Shown here in pieces: positions 25,801 through 34,337 of a DNA stretch of 64,000 bases. Under the pieces are notes generated by a model. It saw nothing but the letters and a program-made list of their open reading frames with translations. It did not search any database and was not told the DNA's origin. How positions within the stretch are numbered: position 1 is the stretch's first letter; each line of letters opens with the position of its first letter. The translations under genes were made by a program, and so were the position numbers. The stretch is from Polydactylus sextarius (Eukaryota; Chordata; Actinopteri; Polynemidae), in contig CM028920.1 of the NCBI GenBank assembly GCA_016801845.1, forward strand, positions 124,001-188,000, read 5' to 3'.

Positions 25801-28611
25801 AAGTCATGATAGTATTTTGCCAAGATACCCCACCTAAAACATTCCACCTAGCAAAGATTAACATCAGCATTAGTGTTCAGGGAATGTGGCACTCAAAAAA
25901 AAGGAAAAACAAACAAACAAACAAAAAAAACATACCAGTTAGTGTTGGAAAATTTTAAAAGAAAAGAAAGGGAGGAGATGAAGAAAAGCAGACAGAGGAA
26001 TAGGTAAATAAATAAGAAAAAAAAAGTGTGAGAGGTGTCTTAGATTCTTAGATGGCAGTGATATGGAGCACAGGTGAATTTTCTTACAATCCAAATATTA
26101 AATGATCTTTGCGAAATTATCCATTTCAGAGAGAAGTGAAATATTAGAAGGAAATGGTCTTCTGGTGTGAATCTAAAATGTTGACTGTGACAGACAAAGA
26201 GGCTGGCAAAAACTGGACAAGCATGGATAATAACATAAGATAAGAGTGAAGTGAAGATAAAAACAGTCATTACAATAAGCCTGCCCCCTCCATTATCTCT
26301 CCACTCAGTTCCCCCTGCTCACCGGTGTATCGATTTTGATCAGAGCAATATCAGCCTTTTCGTCCACGTCCTTGATCTTTGCGTCAAATGTGGCTCCACT
26401 CTTCAGCTCCACCTGGATTAGGAGAAAACACATTAAAATATAATTGTGCTATATCAGTGTTTCATATAAGTGTTACAAAATTACAAACTATGACTTTAAA
26501 GTCTACCCTTACGCTACCTTCACCCTGTGCTTATTGGCCACAACATGGGCATTGGTGACGATGAGTCCGTCCTCTGACACAACAAAGCCAGAGCCACTGG
26601 CTACTGCCACCTCCCGTTTGGAAAAAATCATCCTGTGAAAAAATGGAGAGATTAACTGATACACAGATACAAATGTATGCCAGGAAAATTAAAATATATA
26701 ACTCAGTTTATTTATTAGGACAAATCTTAAGCCTATTGTAAGCTTGGAAAACCCTCAAACCCCACTCTGTGTGTGTGAGTGTGTGTTGAGTCAGTATTTT
26801 TTCATACTTGCGGTACAGTTCAATATGGACAACAGCAGGTGCGATCTTCTCCACCACATCAGCAATGAAGTTGTACTTGTAACGGAGACTATCAGGGTTT
26901 TGCTCACCTGAGGGAGCCACACAGACACGCAAACATACACTTAAGGGCCGCCAACAAACTGATACCGATAACGAACATAACCACCATAAAACAGTTTTAT
27001 GTTTTGATTCATTCAAAATACAGAATGAAGACAAAAGTTACGTTAATATCATATCATATATTATATCATATCACAATACCATCATATACATACTGTAGAT
27101 CCTTTATCTGTATTTTGTTTGGAAAACTGTGGGCTTGTATAGCCAGGGTTGATAAAAACATCAATATCTGAAAGTCATCCAGTGTTTTCCAGTTCTCCTA
27201 GTTTCATTTGGAACATGAAAACTGCACACAGTGCAGAATGCTGCAATGTGAATCTAACTGTAGCTGCTGCATTAAACCATATCCAGATGTGGAGCACAGT
27301 ATATTAAGTGTAGGTTTGAGAGCAGCTGCAGACGATCTTCTGCTCCCACTGATGCTTATAAAACAAAGGAAGTGACTCAGGCTAAAAAGATATGGGACAT
27401 ATCAGGGGAGGGATTTTAAGATGTTTTCTGTCTAAATAATATCAGTTCATATGAAACTGCCAGTGTCTCCTTATGCAACCCCACCCCCCCCACCCTTTTG
27501 GTTTCTCTCCAGCTGTGCTCCAACATCTGTCATTGCTGCAGGTCTTTCTTTTGTCACTTAACTGGTCATTTGTGTCTGATGCTTTAAACAAAGCTTGTCA
27601 GTCAAAAGAAACCAAATCTGATTCAAACATAGAATAAAACATCTCACCAGTGCAACAGCTGTACATGATCTATAGGTAACACTATAAACTAGGGTGTAAA
27701 TATACAGTTAAAGGTCATAGCAGCTTAGTTATAGCAAACAGAACTGAGTGCCCTTGCACCACAACAAAACCAAGAGAAGACAACAGAAAATCTTTATCTG
27801 CCTCATGCACACTGGCCCAGTGAGGTTTTTATAAATTAGTTTATACAAGAAACAGGCTCAGGTTCATGTGTGATATCTGATGTAGTAGAATCCAAGTTGT
27901 GTTATCAGCTCTGTGTTGCAAACTTCTGATGATCCCTATTTTGTGTTCCAAAGGGTGGTTTGAAGTCAAGGGTGGTGCTCTTTAACTATATTCCTACACA
28001 TGCCCAAGGTCAGGAAGAAGAGCATCAACGTCTGAAGAGGGCATTTACAACTTCCAGGTATCCAACTGGACCTTTGTAAAAACTGCCAAAAGATCTAGAA
28101 AGAGCAACACAAACCCATGGGATGGGAAGGAAGAAAAAGAGGTGCAACAATGTAGCAATCCCATATGTGGCAGGAGGATTGGAGAATTTTTAACACATTC
28201 CTGTGTCCTTCAAATCTGATAATACACTCAGACAGACACTGGTTCATCCGCCATACACCACATACCAGGAGAAGTAATCTAGTTCATGCAGTCCAGTGCA
28301 AAGAGGACTGCAAGGACCCCAACATCGGGGAAACCAAGCAAAACCTGGATGAACACATGGCTCAACACAGAGAAGACAAACTCATCAGGAGAGGACTCAG
28401 CAGCCTAACCACATCTAAGGGACAAGAAACATTCCCTTGGAGACTCAGATGTAAACATTTTGGACAGAGAATATAAATGGTTTAAGGAGAACACTCAGAG
28501 GAGGAGCAGGATATGAAGTCCTGCTAAAAATCAAAGTAACCAGCATTGCTGTGCTTGTTTTTATCTTTTGTAACTGCAGCAGTTATCGAACACAAAATTT
28601 TTATAGAATAG

Positions 28612-28653
<42 letters not shown>

Positions 28654-31282
28654 TCTTATATCTCCTCAAAGCAGCTCCAATGTAGCATGCTTGCTTTTTA
28701 TGGGAAATGTAATTACAAGCTGGATGAGCCTTAACTGGGAAAAATTCCTCCAGTTCCTGAAAGAGTTGAGTCACTGTGCAACCGTGTTTGTTGACACTGT
28801 ATCTAAGCCTGTAAATCCAACGAACAGTTTGCAAGTCTGCACAGGAAGCAGAATATAAAAGTAAAAATGATCTTCAAAAATAGAAGTAAAAATAAGAACA
28901 TGGGGGAAATATTTTTACCCCTTTAAATCTGGGTTAAATAACAGTTTGGCCTAAATGTGTGTCCAAATAGGAAGTTACACAATTGAGTGATCGGCTCCAA
29001 GAGATGAATCATTACAGAAGACTCAACATGGTGTGTGCTTTGTACAACACTTGACATCCTCCAGATTTCTATCCTCAGCTCAACAATCTCATATCCCGAG
29101 AAAGAGACACTCAAAGGAGGATATGTGGGAGGGATAGGAGACAAGGGAGCAAGAGACAAGTAAATGAAATTAAGATGTGGAATAAAGAGACAAAATGAAC
29201 ACACAGAAAGAATAAATGAGTGGCAGGAGAATGAAGATGGAAAGAAAGTGAAGTAAGATGCGAAGGGAGGAGATAAGGAGAGCAAGAAAGGTAGAGACTG
29301 AATGACTCTATTCTTTCATCTGTCCTAGGCTAATGGATCCAAGATGGAATCATAGAGAGAGGGAGGTGCAGTATGAGAAAATGTGATCATTACTAAAATA
29401 TAAAAATGAGTTAAGATAAAAGTATAGGGGAGGCAAACTTCCATATTTCTACTCCTGCAGTGGTCAGTAGGGAGCAAGGGAGAGAATGAGGCAGAGGAAA
29501 AGGAGAAAGGCCTTTCTCCTTCTTCAAAAGACAAACAGAAGAAAGATTCTACTACAGTTGAATCAAAACATAAGGTTATCAAATGTGTATTATTAAATAT
29601 AAACTTGCTTCCATCCAAATCTTTGTCTATCTGATGATCCTGTGGCTAAATTTAAACAGCAGTTATTTACCCAAGTGCCATATATGAATACAATAGAAGA
29701 TTACTATCTTAAATTTACGGCTGCACAGGTCGATCATGGTTTTGACAGCATTGCATCTTGCCTATGTTCAACACTTGAAGCTGTTACCCCACTGAGAAAG
29801 AAGGTAGTGAATCAGAGGAGGAGAGTCCCTTGGTTTAACTCGCAAACACAGGGTTTAAATAAACAGTCACAGATTCTAAAGAGTAGGGCTGTAATCAACC
29901 AAGAAATTTAAAAAAACCTGCCAATCAAGAAATTCTTGGTGAAATTAATTACACACTCGAGTCTGTTGGCTTTTTGCAGCACATGTATGATTTCCTAAAA
30001 TATACTGTCAACTAGTGATATCAGGACAAGAACAGTCGAAGAATATTTAGACATTATTGTTTTTTTTTCATGTTATAATAATGGACTCTGTGCATGTCCT
30101 CACACAGAGTGAGACTGAACATCAGAGCTCAGCTTCACAGCCAAGACACGAATAGACTGTCACTTTTGTGTTTGGATGATAGAGAAGGCTCAACATCCAG
30201 CACGGTCGGGGTGTATCTGATGGATGCATCCAGTCAGGGTTTAGAGCTTATCACAGTACAGAAACATTGCATCAGTGAAAATTACCAACAACCTTCGATT
30301 ATAGGCACTGCACTGTCTTGGTTTAAGTAGTATCTATAAGATAGATTCCAGTTTGTTCATGTAAACAATGAGTCTTCCAAACATACTGCAGTTAGTCAAG
30401 GAGTTCCACATGGTTCTTGAAAACAATTGAAACATTGTGCAGTGACTCACATGATAGCCCCTGAACCGGAACACCGTGTTCTCCAGCTGGCCAATCTCGG
30501 TATCTTAACTGTTCGTTCGGTGCATCATCTAGTGGCTACTGGGGGAACCACACCTTAAGACATTAAACTTTAACACCAAGTATTTTCCTCAAAAAGGCCC
30601 TACTCACTATCCATTCAACGCCTAGTACCAGCAGGACCAAGGCATCAAAGAAAAGTTATTCTTTGGAAGAACAGATGGTGGCGAAGGTTCAGTTATCCAT
30701 AGCTGAATTAATACAAGATGAGACTTCCCTTCCAATCCATCTCTGTAAAGATACAATCTATTTATCTGTCTCGCAGATAGGGGTGGGGTGGTGGTGGTGG
30801 TGGTGGTGCAGAGAGCTCTCACCTTTCCCGCAAGCGCCCCTCTGGATTAAAATCACAGGAGGCTGCAGCAGCTTTGTGGCTCGGTTACTGACGCGCTTCA
30901 ACTCGCAGATGTTCCGGTATGAGACTCCGTCGCTGCCACACACCGCCTCTGAGCTAGTGCACGCGCACACGCCGGCCTTACCCCTCCTCCTCACGGTGGA
31001 GGACACCTCTATGCCGTCGCTTACCACGCACTCCATGCCCTCGGCGCAATGGTAGTCTCCGGTGCCACCGCATTGCTCGCCCTCGCCGGACGCACACACC
31101 GGGCAGCAATCGCAGCTGTCCAGCACGTCCCCCGGAAGGCAGTCGGTAGGGATCGGCGGGCACTGGGACTTGTCGCACTTCTCCGGACAGCCGATGGCGA
31201 AGCGTTTGGCTATCCGCGCCTCGGACACTAGACAGCAGGTAGCCAGCAGGGCAGTAACACACACAACCGACGACACACGCAT
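10749..31282 (-). CDS. htra1: HtrA serine peptidase 1, complete ten-exon gene
   Basis: Secreted serine protease that in vertebrates degrades extracellular-matrix proteins and modulates TGF-beta/IGF signalling. Coding exons in order: 31282-30823, 26907-26808, 26632-26518, 26412-26323, 14382-14188, 14073-14041, 13674-13560, 12996-12939, 11794-11699, 10917-10749. All introns are GT-AG and phases join without error to 476 codons (human is 480). Residues 1-22 are a signal peptide, about 31-95 an IGFBP-type cysteine module (from GCPEKCDKSQCPP), and about 100-151 a Kazal-like module. The trypsin-like domain has His216 (TNAHVV), Asp246 (KADIAL) and Ser324 (GNSGGPL). A PDZ domain spans about 370-476, with YIGVRM as the likely carboxylate-binding strand and an EEIDP end. 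ATG at 31,282 is chosen because it gives the signal peptide, although in-frame ATGs lie upstream. KKYIGVRM and the C terminus separate it from HTRA3. Whether it is htra1a or htra1b cannot be told. Confidence 0.97.
10918..14187 (-). other. htra1 introns 5-9: mostly unique, AT-rich sequence
   Basis: Introns 14187-14074, 14040-13675, 13559-12997, 12938-11795 and 11698-10918. Apart from the (TA)n run at 13,243-13,321 I see no recognised repeat and no additional exon. Short frames such as 12,297-12,611 and 11,118-11,339 lack coding character. Confidence 0.6.
13243..13321. repeat. (TA)n microsatellite in htra1 intron 7
   Basis: About 79 bp of perfect TA dinucleotide, just beyond exon 8 on the transcript's upstream side. 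Self-complementary, so it can extrude a cruciform. Confidence 0.95.
14460..14830. repeat. Compound (TA)n/(TATG)n array with interspersed GC-rich units and a 25-bp inverted repeat
   Basis: Four TA-rich tracts (14,460-14,501; 14,567-14,606; 14,690-14,739; 14,771-14,800, with (TATG)n between 14,738 and 14,774) alternate with GC-rich units at 14,502-14,566 and 14,607-14,690. The two units share ACTTG(T/C)GG and CATG(T/C)... words in the same order. A perfect 25-bp inverted repeat pairs 14,661-14,685 with 14,806-14,830, enclosing the last TA/TATG tract. The right arm directly abuts the 5' end of the Tc1 copy and has replaced its left terminal repeat. Confidence 0.75.
14831..15920 (+). mobile_element. 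Tc1-like transposon copy B, near full-length coding region, frameshifted
   Basis: The transposase frame opens at 14,846 (MGKKGDLSDFECGMVVGARR) with paired-type helix-turn-helix DNA-binding motifs (LSISETADLLGFSRTTISRV). It continues through YSSRRPHRVPLLSAKNRK and the DDE domain: DESRF-type block near 15,310 out of frame after a 1-bp loss at about 15,290, DNAPCHKA at 15,588-15,612, and PIEHLWD near 15,688-15,708. A TGA near 15,610 and the frameshift inactivate it. The right end carries GGCCAGTGAGTGTATA at about 15,909-15,924. The left terminal inverted repeat is missing. It lies in htra1 intron 4, opposite to the gene. Confidence 0.92.
15920..15963. repeat. (TA)n microsatellite at the right end of Tc1 copy B
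   Basis: About 44 bp of TA dinucleotide. Tc1 elements insert at TA, and both sides of this copy are TA arrays, so the array was probably the target. Confidence 0.9.
16086..16310 (+). mobile_element. Non-LTR retrotransposon 3' tail with (GAATT)n end
   Basis: A conserved fish repeat segment: GTCGAGGCAGATCAGACCG, TCTGGTTCTGATGGAGGTTT, CTGTTAAAAGG, AAGTGCTTGCTCATTGTGG, GGCACTATATAAATAAAACT, ending in three GAATT repeats (about 16,284-16,298). The same segment occurs in the nested insertion at 19,935-20,095 and, inverted and partial, at about 39,940-39,990. It is the 3' end of a LINE or of a SINE that shares its tail. Confidence 0.65.
16311..17013. other. Intronic sequence with (GT)n microsatellite
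   Basis: A pure (GT)n tract runs from about 16,782 to 16,820. The rest shows no gene or repeat I recognise. Confidence 0.6.
17014..17768. repeat. Interspersed repeat R2 with inverse copy at 32,480-33,010
   Basis: The segment from GCCAGTAGTCGGCGCTATGT (17,019) through CATTTCCTGCTATCTGGCGA (about 17,139) is found in reverse complement near 32,865-33,003 (TCGCCAGATAGCAGGAAATG; GCGCCAACTACTGGC). The segment continues with two degenerate halves that each contain a variant of CAAGTTTGACGGCAATT/CAAATTTGAGACGAATCT and CAAACAAACGC. Open frames here (17,094-17,797) are not coding: they share no domain and the same DNA is repeated in both orientations. Confidence 0.6.
17769..17919. repeat. Tandem repeat, 60-63 bp unit, about 2.5 copies
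   Basis: Units start at 17,769, 17,829 and 17,892, each beginning GTCCT(C/T)(A/G)CAC(C/T)GAGGTGCT, followed by GGGCCCTAAYAATAATA and AATCTGAGCAGAAGCAATAG. The period changes from 60 to 63 through one extra AAT-type triplet. It sits at the end of repeat R2 and probably belongs to it. Confidence 0.85.
18060..18440. repeat. Interspersed repeat R1, copy 2 (with an internal partial duplication)
   Basis: Same order of blocks as 8,840-9,300: ACTTTATTAATCC, TTATACACGATACACAAGATATTA, CACCAACCAC, AGTTGAGAAAATG, GAGGGTAACAAGTGAAGGAACC, (CA)n, CAGAAGTCAGCTTTGAGTC. A second CACCAACCACACCAAG block at 18,413-18,428 repeats the middle. A GGATGGATG-type tract precedes it. Non-coding. Confidence 0.6.
18441..18950. 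other. Intronic sequence, no recognised feature
   Basis: AT-rich sequence of htra1 intron 4. Short minus-strand frames at 18,399-18,932 are not supported by any domain or splice context. Confidence 0.5.
18951..21599 (+). mobile_element. Second Tc1-like family (copy C), split by a 1-kb insertion and 3'-truncated
   Basis: The left end is a Tc1-type terminal repeat (ACAGTGCCTATAAAAAGTAT at 18,950-18,969). The 5' coding part at 19,340-19,600 includes SSVKSIIKKWKEH and related helix-turn-helix sequence. Coding resumes at about 20,657 with TTVARVLHQPKLYG-like sequence, TKMELFCHQT near 20,821-20,850, and HGGGSIMLWGCFSAAG at 20,907-20,955. The second catalytic Asp region (FQIDK..DPKH) is near 21,072-21,100. 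Stops interrupt it throughout. The inner part of the right terminal repeat (TTGAATATGATCAATCTATC, about 21,569-21,588) is present but the outermost half is missing, cut at 21,599 where the DNMT3-type fragment begins. Confidence 0.85.
19603..20656. mobile_element. Insertion of about 1.05 kb within Tc1 copy C
   Basis: Transposase sequence stops after GAGACTCTACATACAA (19,587-19,602) and resumes at ACAACTATTGCCCGGGTTC (about 20,658), so the DNA between is an insertion. It contains a LINE/SINE-tail segment (19,935-20,095), a poly(A)-like run with CAAA repeats at 20,226-20,270, and a GC-richer stretch at 20,330-20,580 with open frames on both strands but no domain. I could not define clean terminal repeats, so it may be composite. 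Confidence 0.7.
21600..21627. repeat. Perfect 11-bp-arm palindrome at the Tc1/DNMT3 junction
   Basis: CTACATGTACG (21,600-21,610), six-base spacer TGTCAT, CGTACATGTAG (21,617-21,627). It marks exactly the junction between truncated Tc1 copy C and the ADD-domain fragment. Confidence 0.9.
21600..21824 (-). pseudogene. Orphan exon fragment of a DNMT3-type ADD domain
   Basis: The frame encodes NKSCIEEFCLSCGKMRVATF, then HPLFEGGLCQTCKDVYLEM and YMYDD. This is the first (GATA-like) zinc finger of the ADD domain of de novo DNA methyltransferases: the CxxC...CxxC spacing and the HPLFEGGLCQ(T/N)C block are hallmarks, closest to DNMT3B. The frame ends at about 21,603 just before the point where the family continues with GYQSYC. 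The rest of ADD and the methyltransferase domain are not in the window. The N-terminal 17-20 residues are not recognisable. It lies in htra1 intron 4, same strand as htra1, butted against truncated Tc1 copy C. Most likely a captured or duplicated exon, but a cryptic exon of an interleaved gene cannot be ruled out. Confidence 0.8.
21825..22145. other. Intronic sequence, no recognised feature
   Basis: AT-rich htra1 intron 4 sequence between the ADD-type fragment and the next repeat. Nothing supported. Confidence 0.5.
22146..22950. mobile_element. Non-autonomous hAT-like element (about 0.8 kb)
   Basis: The left end TAGGGCATGTCCACACGGCA (about 22,147-22,166) and right end CGTGCAGATGTGGCCTTAG (about 22,932-22,950) are imperfect inverted repeats of the ATGTCCACACGG/CATCTGCACG type common on fish hAT MITEs. 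Paired GATGATGACGTCAC and GGCGCTCC segments lie within. No transposase is present. A poly(A) run at 22,892-22,905 is internal. Confidence 0.5.
23192..23894. mobile_element. hAT-type non-autonomous element H1, copy 1
   Basis: It begins CAGGGCTGTAATCTCCCAGT, a hAT-type end. The inner part from about 23,650 to 23,894 is the reverse complement of 29,938-30,228: shared blocks include CCTGATATCACTAGTTG, TCTGATGTTCAGTCTCGCTC and CATCCAAACGCAAAAGTGACA. No intact transposase. Located in htra1 intron 4. Confidence 0.6.
23895..26322. other. htra1 intron 4, proximal part: no recognised element
   Basis: About 2.4 kb next to exon 4. I see no protein-like frames, no terminal repeats and only short (CAAA)n/(A)n runs near 25,895-25,935. 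It could contain regulatory sequence, but nothing specific can be read. Confidence 0.5.
27960..28600 (+). mobile_element. Penelope-like retroelement remnant: GIY-YIG endonuclease end
   Basis: Translation across frames gives VAIPYVAGGLENF near 28,153-28,192, then NTLRQTLVHPPYT in another frame near 28,220-28,260, then SNLVHAVQCKEDCKDPNIGE followed by TKQNLDEHMAQHR (28,273-28,370). This order, a linker with (I/V)PYV, a TNTLR(Q/R)xL block, then NxVYxxxC...YIGETxxxLxxRMxxHR, is that of the region joining reverse transcriptase to the GIY-YIG nuclease in Penelope-like elements. The YIG tyrosine is replaced (NIGET) and frames are broken, so it is inactive. Confidence 0.75.
28617..28650. repeat. (TA)n microsatellite
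   Basis: About 34 bp TA dinucleotide in htra1 intron 1. It produces an artificial Tyr/Ile reading frame. Confidence 0.95.
29590..30425 (+). mobile_element. L2-like LINE remnant with nested hAT fragment
   Basis: The frame at 29,642-29,911 reads FKQQLFTQVPYMNTIEDYY, ... TPLRKKVVNQRRRVPWFNSQ and TQGLNKQSQILK, the endonuclease-to-RT linker of fish L2-type LINEs (PWFN..T..LK). After the nested fragment, RT sequence resumes with SQGLELITVQKH and IIGTALSWFK (about 30,230-30,330) and ends at about 30,420 with a SQGVPHGS-like block. Stops are present. The same RT segment occurs at 6,113-6,370. Confidence 0.75.
29884..30228. mobile_element. hAT-type non-autonomous element H1, copy 2, nested in the LINE
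   Basis: It begins AGGGCTGTAATCAACCAAG (29,885) and then matches the reverse complement of 23,650-23,894 over most of its length. A short extra segment (about 30,055-30,105) is present here only. LINE sequence flanks it on both sides. Confidence 0.6.
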
Positions 31283-31445
31283 GACGCAAAAACACTTTAA
31301 AGTTATTAGAAACAAACGCAAAGAGTTTTCGTGCTGAAGTCCCAACGCATTACCCAACAAACTGCGGAAGTGTGCAGCGGTTCTGGTTTTTAAACGCTGC
31401 ACGATAGACAGAGGAGGTGATTGGTGGGCGTGTGTGACGTCTGTC
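31283..31445 (-). promoter_or_regulatory. htra1 core promoter and 5' UTR
   Basis: Read on the minus strand: a TATA-like GTTTAAAAACC (31,385-31,395), an ATTGG/CCAAT box (31,420-31,424), an overlapping CACGCCCAC GC/KLF-type box (31,424-31,432) and an ACGTCA CRE-like half site (31,435-31,440). Spacing would place transcription start near 31,350-31,360 and give a 5' UTR of about 70 nt. Exon 1 and this region are much richer in CpG than the rest of the window, consistent with a CpG-island promoter. Confidence 0.55.
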
Positions 31446-31846
31446 GGAGGAGAGGAGGGGATGATGTGCTGGTCGAGCCGTACATGTGTTTTAAGTTGTG
31501 CATGGTAAGTAACTACAGTTACTTTACGGCCCTATGTGGATCATGTGATCATAGTTCACAGCGGTCAGATAACTCCATTAGACATTATACTGCAAAAATG
31601 ATACTTACTTTACTGTGATTAAACTAATGTGAAGTACATAAAATCATCAGTAATAATAATCCAGTCTTTTAAATTTTTCTTTAAAACACACCAACAACTT
31701 AAAAAGCAGTCAGGTCACACATAGGGAGGTAACACATCAGTGACAAAATTTGGAAATAGTGGAAATAAAAAAAAGTACAAATTATGTCACATTTATCACA
31801 AGAGGTCACATCTATCTATCTATCTATCTATCTATTTTACACTATG

Positions 31847-31890
<44 letters not shown>

Positions 31891-32096
31891 ATTATCTATC
31901 TATTTAATCTGATGATCATATTGTTGTTTGTAATGTTTATTTTTTTTTCTCTGTAAATTGTCAGAAATTGTGAGGAAACTACAACCATTTTATGTTTCTC
32001 CAAATGTCTTTTTTCCTATTTAAAATTAAGCTACAAGACTATCACCAAAATCTGAAAAGAATTGACAATGATTGTTTTCCATCAATTGATTTACTA
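31446..32096. repeat. (ATCT)n microsatellite in unrecognised intergenic sequence
   Basis: ATCT tetranucleotide tracts at about 31,809-31,834 and 31,846-31,890, separated by a short unrelated spacer. No gene is seen in the surrounding sequence. Confidence 0.9.
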
Positions 32097-32446
32097 ATTG
32101 TTGGACTAACTGTAGGTTCCTGAAAAGTTCAAAACTGTTACAGCCCAAGTTTTTGTTTCCCCCTGTTGTCTTCTCCTGTGTACCTTTTTTTCCTCTCTCC
32201 CTCATTAGTTCACCTGCCGACCGATGGCTGGCTAGACGCAGCTGCAGCTGATCTATAAGAGGTTGCCTGGAACTTCCCTTCACTGCCAGATAATGCCGCA
32301 TGTTCGGTCAGTGCCAGTTCGTCATATTGTTCATTTTGTTCCTCGTGTCTCTTGACAAACCCTCCCTCTGTGCTAGTCGAGTAACTCTTATCTCCTGTGC
32401 CTTTTAGTTCCTGTGCCTTTCAGGAACCTACAGTTAGTCCAACAAT
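32097..32446. mobile_element. 350-bp MITE with perfect 29-bp terminal inverted repeats
   Basis: 32,097-32,125 (starting ATTGTTGGACTAACTGTAGG) is the exact reverse complement of 32,418-32,446. The internal 292 bp has no coding capacity. The perfect arms suggest recent insertion. Superfamily not identified. Flanks (TTTACTA and GTCAAGC) show no obvious target duplication. Confidence 0.8.
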
Positions 32447-32447
32447 G

Positions 32448-32471
32448 TCAAGCTAGCAATAGCTAGCTTGA
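32448..32471. repeat. Palindrome with perfect 10-bp arms
   Basis: TCAAGCTAGC, spacer AATA, GCTAGCTTGA, immediately beside the 350-bp MITE. Confidence 0.9.
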
Positions 32472-32479
32472 TAAAACTA

Positions 32480-33015
32480 GGGCACACACAACCTGCAGTT
32501 CTGTACATGCCCACCAAGTTGCGTGAGATTACGTCCACAGGGGGCGCTATAGGTAATGCGGAAACTTTGCATATGACTTTAAGGCCTATAACTTCTGAAG
32601 TATACACCCTATCCCTACAAAAGTCAGCAAATGTCATCATAATTTGCTTGCTTACAAACGTGCCAAGTTTCATGAAATTCAGACTCTCAGGGGCGCTACA
32701 ACGGCCACATGTTTATATTTCACAAGTCTTTAACTTTTTTATAAGGATTGGTTTTTACCCAATCCTTATGAAACTCAACAAATGTCATCATTATTTTACG
32801 CTTGCGTACAATCATGCCAAGTTTCATTGTTGAAAATGTTGAAATCGCGCCATGATGCATTTTTACAAGCTCGCCAGATAGCAGGAAATGTGTCACAAAG
32901 TCACAGTGCTGTGAATGACTTGTCTGAAACTTCACAGGATATTGGATACTATGATTACCATGACATCCACACTCCTAATATAGCGCCAACTACTGGCTAC
33001 AGAAAAAATAGATTA
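32480..33015. repeat. Interspersed repeat R2, inverse copy
   Basis: Reverse complement of the 17,014-17,180 type sequence at about 32,860-33,010. Two degenerate sub-blocks, each with a CC(A/T)AGTTTCAT and TCAACAAATGTCATCAT/TCAGCAAATGTCATCAT core (32,619-32,672 and 32,773-32,829), precede it. Frames here are not coding. Confidence 0.6.
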
Positions 33016-33193
33016 ATACATTAATTGAATGGTTTAAGTGTATTCATCTGAACTGCTGAGAGGGCTTGTGATATTTTACTTTGATATTTTATACTTTACG
33101 GGTTATAGAATATTATTACTGTCATGACATTCACACACATAATATCAGATTCCTCCTCATGTCTCTGTCTCTACTGTCTGCCTCTGCAACCTG

Positions 33194-33237
<44 letters not shown>

Positions 33238-33899
33238 CCCCTCAGCCCTCAGTAAACAACCAATCACTGTTGGCCATGACTGTAAATATATTTTAGTTTG
33301 TTTTTCTTTTTTAATTTGTTTCCATCTGTGTGTGATTTACAGCTGGATACAGCTGTTACAGCTAAATTGTGCAACCTGCTGTATGCTGGCTGTGTGGAGG
33401 TTTGCTTTTATGCATTTTTTTACTCAGTGCAGCCACTGATGGATAGGTGGGAGGAGGTTGTCTAGTTTAACAGGATGCTGTGGTAAAGTGTATAATACTG
33501 AAATAAATAAAGCTTTTATATACAAAAGGTCAACTATTTTTTGTTTGATTGGGATCCTTACATAGCCAGATTTCTTGTGAATCATTGCTGATAAAATTTT
33601 AATTTTCCCCAGAAAATTGAGGAACAATTATGATTTGCAAATATGAGAGCTGCTAATTTTCTACTTTAGATAGATGCACTGAGCATACTTTACTGTGGAA
33701 AACATTCAGTGGTATGTGTGGTTTCAACATCTGCTGCAAAACAACCTGTGATGTTGTCCTAGCAGCAGAAAACTGTTTGTGACAGAAATCTAAAGCTTTT
33801 TGAACTGAGTTTAATTAATCATTGGCAAAAGTGAAGAACTAATGCATGTATTGCACCCCCTCTTGTGGAGGTGATAGATTATGGGGGTGATAGGATATG
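33016..33899. other. Intergenic sequence with (CA)n
   Basis: Pure (CA)n at about 33,195-33,235. Otherwise AT-rich sequence without recognised gene or element. Confidence 0.6.
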
Positions 33900-34168
33900 A
33901 ATATAACCAAGGAACGGATTGATGGACGGACAGATGGACGGACGGACGGACAGACAGATAGACAGATAGACAGACAGACAGATTGATAGATAGATGACTT
34001 TATTCATACCCGAAGTGAAATTAGGTTGTCATAGCAGTCCGATGTATGGTAAATAAAAATAGAATAGCATAAAATAGGTAAAAGTGTTAATGTTATGCTG
34101 TTAATGACAGATATAAATACAGCTGGTTCTAATGATATATAGTAATACATATATATACACACATACAT

Positions 34169-34225
<57 letters not shown>

Positions 34226-34229
34226 AATG

Positions 34230-34297
<68 letters not shown>

Positions 34298-34303
34298 TAT
34301 ACA

Positions 34304-34337
<34 letters not shown>

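Larger units (their letters stand above)
26908..30822 (-). other. htra1 intron 1 (3.9 kb)
   Basis: Intron between the IGFBP/Kazal exon and the first protease exon. It contains a Penelope-like remnant (27,960-28,600), a (TA)n run (28,617-28,650), an L2-like LINE remnant with a nested hAT fragment (29,590-30,420), and otherwise unrecognised sequence (27,040-27,950; 28,660-29,590). Confidence 0.8.

Noticed and set aside
31049..31337. Plus-strand and alternative minus-strand frames across htra1 exon 1
   Set aside because: GC-rich shadows of the genuine exon; they lack the signal peptide and cysteine pattern.
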